In this document: piece by piece, positions 1 to 3,575 of the stretch | Layout of the letters: the number at the start of each line of letters is the position of its first letter | Numbering within the stretch: position 1 is the first letter of the stretch | NCBI GenBank assembly: GCA_021813835.1 | Contig: JAKAJJ010000031.1 | Location: 1 to 6,947 of the forward strand | Reading direction: 5' to 3' | Length of the DNA: 6,947 nt | Source of the DNA: a bacterium | GTDB lineage: Bacteria > Patescibacteriota > Minisyncoccia > Phycocordibacterales > Phycocordibacteraceae | Notes under the pieces: generated by a model | Database searches by the model: none | The model's input: only the letters and a program-made list of their open reading frames with translations | What the model was told of the DNA's origin: nothing | Position numbers and translations under genes: made by a program

Positions 1-2
1 CG

Positions 3-98
3 CCGGAGGAGCTCGCGGCCGTGGTGCGCCGCCTCAACGACCGACCGCGCAAACGGCTTGGATTCAAGAGTCCGCGGCAGATATTCTCGTCGCGCTGA
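3..98 (+). CDS. IS30-family transposase, C-terminal fragment (5' end outside window)
   Basis: The open frame enters from the left edge and ends at TGA 96-98, giving the last 31 residues of a protein. The stretch L-N-D-R-P-R-K-R-L-G-F-K-S-P followed by Q-I-F is the characteristic C-terminal end of the IS30-family DDE transposase, just after the catalytic core. The catalytic residues lie outside the window, so activity cannot be judged. The stop is followed at once by a short palindromic sequence that fits the element's terminal repeat, as expected because IS30-type transposase genes fill nearly the whole element. The element therefore ends around position 124, and the chromosomal genes start beyond it. 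Family assignment is by recalled motif; IS30 is the best fit. Confidence 0.8.
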   Translation, partial: PEELAAVVRRLNDRPRKRLGFKSPRQIFSSR

Positions 99-124
99 GT
101 GTTGCAATTAGAGTGCTAATTCAG
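99..124 (+). repeat. Probable right terminal repeat of the IS30-type element
   Basis: This segment directly follows the transposase stop and is much more AT-rich than its surroundings. It contains a perfect 6-bp inverted repeat, AATTAG (106-111) and CTAATT (116-121), with loop AGTG. IS30-family elements carry imperfect terminal repeats of roughly this length next to the transposase stop. The exact outer boundary and the left-end partner cannot be seen, so the assignment is inferred from position and composition. Confidence 0.5.
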
Positions 125-130
125 TGGCCG

Positions 131-154
131 CCCTTACTGGATCCCTTACTGGAT
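131..154. repeat. 12-bp perfect tandem duplication at the 3' end of the L,D-transpeptidase gene
   Basis: CCCTTACTGGAT occurs twice head to tail at 131-142 and 143-154. The right copy carries the last codons and TAA stop of the L,D-transpeptidase gene (minus strand). The left copy therefore repeats the stop just downstream. It lies about 7 bp from the likely end of the IS30-type element, but 12 bp is longer than the short target duplications usual for that family, so replication slippage is at least as likely. Confidence 0.75.
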
Positions 155-589
155 GATGACGAATGTGTTCTTCAGTCCGTACTTCCTGACGAGATCATAG
201 AACGCGCGGGCGTGTGCGACCGACATCCGCACGCAGCCGTGGGAGGCCGCTCGCCCGAGAAGCCGCGCTTCTCCTCCTTCGATGCCGTGGAGCGCCCGGC
301 CGCCGTCGTAGAAGACGGAGAACGGCATCGGCGCGTCGTCGTAGATTTTCGAGCGGTGGTCGGCATCCATCCACGTCGCGCGGTATGTTCCGGAGGGCGT
401 CCGGTACGGCGCCCGCGCCGTCGAAACCGGCCAGGGGCCGTGAAGCTCGGCGTGGTTGGCATAGACCAGCACCGTCTGCGCATCCCGGTCGACGACAGCG
501 ACAAGCTCTGCCGCCCGAACGGCTTTGCATCCGAGAAGGAAACACGCCACAACGAGTATGCAGAGTATGCACGAACTTCTCTTAAGCAT
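146..589 (-). CDS. L,D-transpeptidase (YkuD domain), small secreted form
   Basis: This 147-residue protein is a near-minimal YkuD-domain L,D-transpeptidase, an enzyme that forms 3-3 cross-links in peptidoglycan or attaches other groups to it, outside the cytoplasmic membrane. The family motif S-H-G-C-V-R is present at 116-121 with catalytic Cys119, preceded by the conserved H-G pair at 101-102; T-P-S-G-T-Y (64-69) is the usual upstream motif. Residues 1-20 form a signal segment with K-R followed by a hydrophobic core. L-L-G-C at 18-21 resembles a lipobox, so it may be a lipoprotein, although cleavage after A-V-R-A is also possible. There is no LysM or other wall-binding domain. The ATG at 589 is supported by GGGAGG 5 nt upstream. 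The gene appears monocistronic, with its own promoter-like sequence. The domain call is very secure; the exact in vivo reaction is not known from sequence. Confidence 0.93.
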   Translation of the reverse strand: MLKRSSCILCILVVACFLLGCKAVRAAELVAVVDRDAQTVLVYANHAELHGPWPVSTARAPYRTPSGTYRATWMDADHRSKIYDDAPMPFSVFYDGGRALHGIEGGEARLLGRAASHGCVRMSVAHARAFYDLVRKYGLKNTFVIIQ

Positions 590-594
590 TCGAA

Positions 595-600
595 CCTCCC
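595..600 (-). promoter_or_regulatory. Shine-Dalgarno site of the L,D-transpeptidase gene
   Basis: On the minus strand GGGAGG stands 5 nt before the ATG at 589. It is the clearest ribosome binding site in the window and fixes the start of the L,D-transpeptidase. It contrasts with the permease and ftsE starts, which have a -10-like box in that place. Confidence 0.75.
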
Positions 601-623
601 GAGCGGGTTAATTCCCGGGCGCG

Positions 624-651
624 ATGCTAGCACAAGCGCGGCGGAACGCAA
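624..651 (-). promoter_or_regulatory. Candidate extended -10 promoter for the L,D-transpeptidase gene
   Basis: Read on the minus strand, TTGCGT (646-651) is followed after 16 bp by TAGCAT (624-629), and TGC immediately precedes the latter, giving an extended -10 form. It lies about 35 bp upstream of the start codon, between the hypothetical gene and the L,D-transpeptidase gene. Matches to consensus are partial (3/6 and 4/6), so this is a plausible prediction only. Confidence 0.4.
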
Positions 652-668
652 ACCGCTCGCGGGCGCGG

Positions 669-1055
669 CTACGGGAGGAACCGGAAGCTCCGCGCCACTT
701 CGTCGAGAGCGTTTTGCACCTTCGCCTCGTCGAATTCCTTCACTGCGCCCGCGGGATAGTTCTCGAATGCGCCGTAGTGGATGGTGTATTCGACCGCGTA
801 GCACTGGTTGTCGCGCACGGTGCGGTAGCTCGTCGTGTCGTAGCGGTTGTCGGCGGCGGCGCCCGAAAACTGGAGTTCCGTAAAGGGCGTGCCGCCGAGC
901 ACGACCGGCGTCGCCGTGCTCTGGTTGCCCGCGAGATTCATAAGGCATGCGGCAACCGCCGCGGGATCGGCGCTCGTGCCGACGGTGAACCATGCATCGA
1001 CGAAATTCGTGCCGGGTTCGAAGTCCTTCGGCACATCGATCTTCGCGAGCACCAT
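669..1055 (-). CDS. Hypothetical protein, main open part of a probably frameshifted gene
   Basis: From ATG 1055 this frame encodes 128 residues (stop 669-671). I do not recognise a named family. The composition is that of a real soluble domain: it has alternating hydrophobic strands, a segment C-Y-A-V-E-Y-T-I-H-Y near residues 85-94 typical of a beta strand, and a C-terminal helix ending V-A-R-S-F-R-F-L-P. This layout recalls small exported proteins of unknown function in Parcubacteria-like genomes. No good ribosome binding site precedes ATG 1055. The frame stays open upstream to a TGA near 1133 without another ATG, GTG or TTG. A signal-anchor-like peptide is encoded just upstream in the next frame (1056-1177). 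A single extra G in the G run opposite 1101-1103 would join the two into a 169-residue protein. I therefore regard 1055 as an internal Met of a longer gene. The function is unknown. Confidence 0.6.
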   Translation of the reverse strand: MVLAKIDVPKDFEPGTNFVDAWFTVGTSADPAAVAACLMNLAGNQSTATPVVLGGTPFTELQFSGAAADNRYDTTSYRTVRDNQCYAVEYTIHYGAFENYPAGAVKEFDEAKVQNALDEVARSFRFLP

Positions 1056-1177
1056 TCCGGCCGTCGTCGCGGGCGCGGACCAGCCGGGACCGTAGCCCGG
1101 CCCGACGCGGTGATGAGAGCGAGAATACCAAATATGACCTCAAAAATTACTGACCATTTTGCCCGGTTGTTCGACAT
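1056..1177 (-). pseudogene. Displaced 5' part of the hypothetical gene: signal-anchor peptide in another frame
   Basis: An ATG at 1177 opens a frame whose first 26 codons read like an N-terminal export or anchor segment: N-N-R-A-K-W (positively charged) followed by S-V-I-F-E-V-I-F-G-I-L-A-L-I-T-A (hydrophobic). After about codon 26 the frame turns Arg/Pro-rich and looks like out-of-frame coding sequence, while the neighbouring frame becomes protein-like with G-P-G-Y-G-P-G-W-S-A-P-A-T-T-A-G. Adding one base within the GGG run (window 1101-1103 on the other strand) makes A-S-G-P-G-Y-G continuous. This is either a natural inactivating frameshift or a base-calling error in a GC-rich run. The sequence around the shift is not a canonical slippery heptamer, so programmed frameshifting is unlikely. 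The start lies only 2 nt after the tRNA-Gln gene. Confidence 0.55.
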
Positions 1178-1179
1178 TG

Positions 1180-1250
1180 CTGCCGGTCAGGGACTCGAAC
1201 CCCAATTAACGGCTCCAGAGGCCGCTGTCCTACCATTAGACGAACCGGCA
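1180..1250 (-). tRNA. tRNA-Gln (anticodon CTG)
   Basis: The minus strand folds into a complete 71-nt cloverleaf. The acceptor stem is TGCCGGT (1250-1244) with ACCGGCA (1187-1181). The D arm is GTCT/GGAC with loop AATGGTA, containing the G18-G19 pair. The anticodon stem is GCGGC/GCCGT with loop CTCTGGA, so the anticodon is CTG, which reads Gln codon CAG. The variable loop has 4 nt, and the T arm is TGGGG/CCCTG with loop TTCGAGT. The weak U1-A72 pair and discriminator G73 (position 1180) match features of known bacterial tRNA-Gln. CCA is not encoded (the next bases are CAA), so it would be added by nucleotidyltransferase. An open reading frame starts 2 nt past the 3' end. The 5' end of the gene is duplicated upstream in both orientations. 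Confidence 0.93.
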
Positions 1251-1291
1251 ATACGGGACACCATATCATTGCCGGTCGTCTTTTGGGAGGA

Positions 1292-1321
1292 CTGATACTA
1301 CTAGCAAGTGAGCCGAGTCAA
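1292..1321 (-). promoter_or_regulatory. Candidate promoter for tRNA-Gln inside the palindromic segment
   Basis: On the minus strand TTGACT (1316-1321) is followed after 18 bp by TATCAG (1292-1297), or after 15 bp by TAGTAT (1295-1300). Transcription would start roughly 35-40 nt before the tRNA, giving a precursor with a leader that can pair with the mature 5' end. The -35 is good and the -10 is weak. A competing candidate lies further upstream at 1408-1436. Confidence 0.3.
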
Positions 1322-1381
1322 ATACGATCGTCTTCTTTCGTATTTGCGAGGCGAACGCTGCTAGAAAGCCCGGAGGGCTTG

Positions 1382-1401
1382 CCATTAGACGAACCGGCAA
1401 T
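1382..1401 (-). repeat. 20-bp direct copy of the tRNA-Gln 5' end
   Basis: Bases 1382-1401 are identical to 1233-1252, which contain tRNA nucleotides 1-18 plus two leader bases. The spacing is 149 bp and the orientation is the same. After the match, the D arm is not continued and the rest of a tRNA is missing, so this is not a second tRNA gene. It could be a duplicated attachment-like site, the scar of a deleted tandem tRNA, or the end of the palindromic segment. Confidence 0.8.
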
Positions 1402-1407
1402 GCTCCG

Positions 1408-1436
1408 AGAGTAGCGGAAAAGCAGCGTTTATTCAA
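1408..1436 (-). promoter_or_regulatory. Candidate upstream promoter ahead of the tRNA-Gln 5' copy
   Basis: On the minus strand TTGAAT (1431-1436) and TACTCT (1408-1413) are separated by exactly 17 bp and sit just before the direct copy of the tRNA 5' end (1401). If the palindromic segment was inserted into an older tRNA locus, this could be the original tRNA promoter. The -10 match is poor (3/6), so confidence is low. Confidence 0.25.
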
Positions 1437-1438
1437 CC

Positions 1439-1478
1439 GCGCGCCGGCGCCCGCGCGGCGGCGCGCTATGATTGTCCT
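1439..1478 (+). promoter_or_regulatory. Leaderless-type -10 box and GC palindrome before the ABC permease
   Basis: TATGAT at 1467-1472 stands 6 nt before the permease ATG at 1479. A transcript would then begin at or next to the start codon, and no Shine-Dalgarno sequence is present. No -35 is visible 17 bp upstream. Instead there is a perfect inverted repeat GCGCGCCG (1439-1446) and CGGCGCGC (1459-1466) with a 12-nt spacer. Such a site directly against the -10 box could bind a regulator, but it could equally reflect local GC richness. Confidence 0.4.
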
Positions 1479-2228
1479 ATGATCCGCAGCGTCAGCCACC
1501 GCGAGACGCGCGCCTGGCACCGCGCGCATCGCCGCCGCTCGCGCCGCGCGTGGGCGATTATGGCCGCTGTCGTGCTCCTCACGACGCTTCTCGTCGCCCT
1601 CGGCTACTTCTCCCAGGTCGGCTGGCTCGCGCTCGGCGACGCGCTCCTGCGCACCACCTACCGCCTCGCTCTCTCGTACGGTCTTGCGCTCTTTCTCGGC
1701 GTCTTCATCGCCCTCCTGGTCGGCTGGAGCCCGTTCGCCGACGCGCTCTTCCCCGTTTTCGACATCCTCCAGAACATCCCCTCCTTCGCGCTTATCCCCC
1801 TCTTCATCTATTTCCTCGGCTACACCGACCAGATGATCATCCTCTTCGCGGTTTCTTCCATCGTCTGGCCCATCCTCTTCGCGATCCTCACCGCCATCAA
1901 AAACGCGCATAAGGATTTGAACGACGCCGCGACCGTCTACGGCGCGACGGGCTTCGCGCGCGTCTTCCACTACCTCCTGCCCCTCTCCTATCCCGCCATT
2001 CTCACGGGCTCCATCGTCGGCATCGCGATGGGCTGGGAATCGGTCATCGGCGCGGAAATCATCGCCGGAACATCGGGCTTCGGCGCGTTCATCAAGAGCG
2101 CGGGCGAAAGCGGCGTGACGCCGGCGACGATCGCCGGGACGTTCGGCATCCTCGCGATCGTCTTCGTCGTGAACCGCCTCATCTGGGCGCCGCTCATCGC
2201 CGGAAGCGGCAAAAGATATGCCGAATAG
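1479..2228 (+). CDS. ABC transporter permease, nitrate/sulfonate/taurine type (SsuC/TauC-like)
   Basis: This 249-residue integral membrane protein is the channel subunit of a binding-protein-dependent transporter of the SsuC/TauC/NrtB family. About six hydrophobic segments can be seen near residues 25-44, 60-83, 100-114, 118-140, 170-195 and 218-240. The cytoplasmic coupling (EAA-type) loop is D-A-A-x-x-x-G-A at 149-156, continuing to L-P at 167-168. P-S-F-A-L-I-P-L (101-108) resembles the conserved P-x-x-A-x-x-P-L of this subfamily. The first 24 residues are extremely rich in Arg and His, consistent with a cytoplasmic N terminus. The start at 1479 is favoured by the -10 box 6 nt upstream. 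The last 11 bases overlap the ATPase gene, so the two are translationally coupled partners. No periplasmic or lipoprotein binding protein is present, so the substrate is unknown. Confidence 0.9.
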   Translation: MIRSVSHRETRAWHRAHRRRSRRAWAIMAAVVLLTTLLVALGYFSQVGWLALGDALLRTTYRLALSYGLALFLGVFIALLVGWSPFADALFPVFDILQNIPSFALIPLFIYFLGYTDQMIILFAVSSIVWPILFAILTAIKNAHKDLNDAATVYGATGFARVFHYLLPLSYPAILTGSIVGIAMGWESVIGAEIIAGTSGFGAFIKSAGESGVTPATIAGTFGILAIVFVVNRLIWAPLIAGSGKRYAE

Positions 2229-2979
2229 TATGCAAAATGACCCGCACGCCATGGCGCTCGTCCTTTCGCGCGTATCCGCGCGCTTCCTCGATGAGGAGGA
2301 AAGGGAGCTATACGTTCTGGAAGACATTTCCCTGTCCGTCTCCGCGGGCTCCTTCGTCTCCGTCACGGGCCCTTCGGGCGCCGGAAAGTCGACGCTGATG
2401 CGCGTCGTCCTCGGCCTTATGCCGCACGAGAGCGGCACCATCGTGCGGAACTTCTCCCGCCCGGCGATGGTGTTCCAGAATTACGCGCTCTTCCCGTGGC
2501 TCACCGCGCTCGAGAACGCCGCCTTCGGCCTGCAGATGGCGGGAATGCCGAAAAAGGAGCGCGAGCGCCTGGCGCTCGCGAAATTGAAGGAAACCGGCCT
2601 CGCCGGATTCGAAGGGTACTACCCCGGCATGCTCTCGGGAGGCCAGCGCCAGCGCGTCGGCCTCGCGCGGGCGCTCGCTATTTCTCCCGACCTCCTCATC
2701 CTCGACGAGCCCTTTTCGAACCTCGACACGATCACCGCCGAGGCGCTCAAGGCCGACCTCATGAAGATCTGGCGCTCCTACGGCATCACCGTCCTGATGG
2801 TGAACCACCTCATCCCGGACGCCGTCGAGCTGTCCGACCAGATCATCGTGATGGGCGCGCGCCCGGGGCGCGTGGTAAAGACGCTTTCCGTCGGCCTCGT
2901 CCGTCCGCGCGACGCCCGCGGTTCCCCGTTTTTCAAAGAAGTGGACCTCCTCACCGAAGCCATCCGCGCGGTGTCCTGA
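2218..2979 (+). CDS. ABC transporter ATP-binding protein (SsuB/TauB-like)
   Basis: This 253-residue cytoplasmic ATPase powers the adjacent permease. All the motifs of a working nucleotide-binding domain are in order: Walker A G-P-S-G-A-G-K-S at 51-58, Q-loop Gln87, signature L-S-G-G-Q at 139-143, Walker B L-L-I-L-D-E-P at 159-165 with catalytic Glu164, D-loop around N-L-D (168-170), and switch His197. The switch reads V-N-H instead of the more common V-T-H. F-Q-N-Y-A-L-F-P-W-L after the Q-loop is typical of the nitrate/sulfonate/taurine importer ATPases. ATG 2218 overlaps the end of the permease by 11 nt; ATG 2230 (2 nt after the permease stop) and ATG 2251 are alternatives, and none has a strong ribosome binding site. 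The gene is followed after 2 nt by the DUF488 gene. Confidence 0.92.
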   Translation: MPNSMQNDPHAMALVLSRVSARFLDEEERELYVLEDISLSVSAGSFVSVTGPSGAGKSTLMRVVLGLMPHESGTIVRNFSRPAMVFQNYALFPWLTALENAAFGLQMAGMPKKERERLALAKLKETGLAGFEGYYPGMLSGGQRQRVGLARALAISPDLLILDEPFSNLDTITAEALKADLMKIWRSYGITVLMVNHLIPDAVELSDQIIVMGARPGRVVKTLSVGLVRPRDARGSPFFKEVDLLTEAIRAVS

Positions 2980-2981
2980 GT

Positions 2982-3575
2982 ATGATGCGCGCGAAAAGGC
3001 CGGTCATCTTCACCATCGGCCACTCGACGCGGACTTTCCCCGAGTTCGCGGAACTTCTCGCGGCGTACGGCGTCGCAACGCTCGTCGACGTGCGGAGCGT
3101 GCCGCGCTCGCGGCATACGCCCCAGTTCAATGCGGCGCCGCTCGCGCGGTCGCTTGAAAAGCGCGGCATCCGCTACGCGCACCTCGCGGGACTCGGCGGC
3201 CTGCGCCATGCGAAGAAGGGCTCGGGAAACGCGGGGTGGCGGAACGCGTCCTTCCGCGGTTATGCCGACCATATGGCTACGCCGGAATTCGCGCGCGGTC
3301 TTGAAACTCTGGTCGCAATCGCGAGAGAACGCACGACCGCCATTATGTGCGCCGAGGCGGTGCCGTGGCGCTGCCACCGCTCGCTCATCGCCGATGCGCT
3401 TATCAAGAAAGGATGGCTCGTGCGGGACATTATGAGCCGGACGAGCGCGCCGCCGCGCGCGCCGACGCCGTTCCTGCGGGTGAAGAACGGCGTGCTTACC
3501 TATCCGGCGCCGGCGAGCGCGCGGCTTACTTCCGTTTCCGGCGGCGCAGGGCGGCGGCGCGGACGAATTCGGTAA
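2982..3575 (+). CDS. DUF488 family protein
   Basis: The 197-residue product belongs to the DUF488 family, whose biochemical role is not established. Family hallmarks are I-F-T-I-G-H-S-T at 9-16, D-V-R-S-V-P-R-S at 36-43 with P-Q-F-N at 47-50, F-R-G-Y-A-D-H-M at 91-98, and the Cys/His motif C-A-E-x-x-P-W-R-C-H-R at 123-133. The last motif suggests metal or nucleic-acid related chemistry, but this is inference. The start is ATG 2982 or the adjacent ATG 2985, only 2 nt after the ATPase stop, so it is probably the third gene of the transporter operon. Family members generally end near L-T-Y-P (here 172-175). The extra 22 residues are Arg/Gly-rich, and most of them are encoded opposite the 3' end of pyrG, which suggests loss of an earlier stop. 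A functional link to transport is not apparent. Confidence 0.85.
   Translation: MMRAKRPVIFTIGHSTRTFPEFAELLAAYGVATLVDVRSVPRSRHTPQFNAAPLARSLEKRGIRYAHLAGLGGLRHAKKGSGNAGWRNASFRGYADHMATPEFARGLETLVAIARERTTAIMCAEAVPWRCHRSLIADALIKKGWLVRDIMSRTSAPPRAPTPFLRVKNGVLTYPAPASARLTSVSGGAGRRRGRIR

Larger units (their letters stand above)
1268..1401. repeat. 134-bp palindromic, MITE-like segment with tRNA-derived inverted ends
   Basis: No protein gene is visible between the tRNA and the permease; most of the gap is this structured segment. Its left end, ATTGCCGGTCGTCT (1268-1281), and right end, AGACGAACCGGCAAT (1387-1401), are inverted copies apart from one bulged base. Further inside are CTAGCA (1301-1306) with TGCTAG (1359-1364), and CAAATACGA (1319-1327) with TCGTATTTG (1338-1346, 10-nt loop). 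The two 12-nt stretches between the middle and inner arms are equal in length but do not pair. A side hairpin AAGCCC-GGA-GGGCTT occupies 1366-1380. Overall it could fold into one long imperfect hairpin, like a small non-autonomous element or a REP-type palindrome. The terminal arms match the 5' end of tRNA-Gln. The inverted repeats are directly visible; the mobile-element interpretation is inference. Confidence 0.6.

Noticed and set aside
172..1143. Long minus-strand frame of 323 codons across the L,D-transpeptidase and hypothetical genes
   Set aside because: It is Arg/Pro-rich and out of frame with two better-supported genes; it arises because GC-rich DNA has few stops.
1319..1346. CRISPR repeat or integron attC site
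   Set aside because: There is only one inverted repeat, no repeat-spacer series, no cas or integrase gene, and no attC core sequences.
1366..1380. Rho-independent terminator (AAGCCC-GGA-GGGCTT)
   Set aside because: The stem is perfect but there is no run of T after it on either strand; it is more likely part of the palindromic segment.
1382..1401. Second tRNA gene
   Set aside because: Only the first 18 tRNA nucleotides match; anticodon, T arm and 3' acceptor strand are absent.
1266..2441. Minus-strand frame of 391 codons opposite the permease
   Set aside because: The permease on the other strand has family motifs and membrane segments; this frame is an Asp/Glu/Arg-rich antisense shadow.
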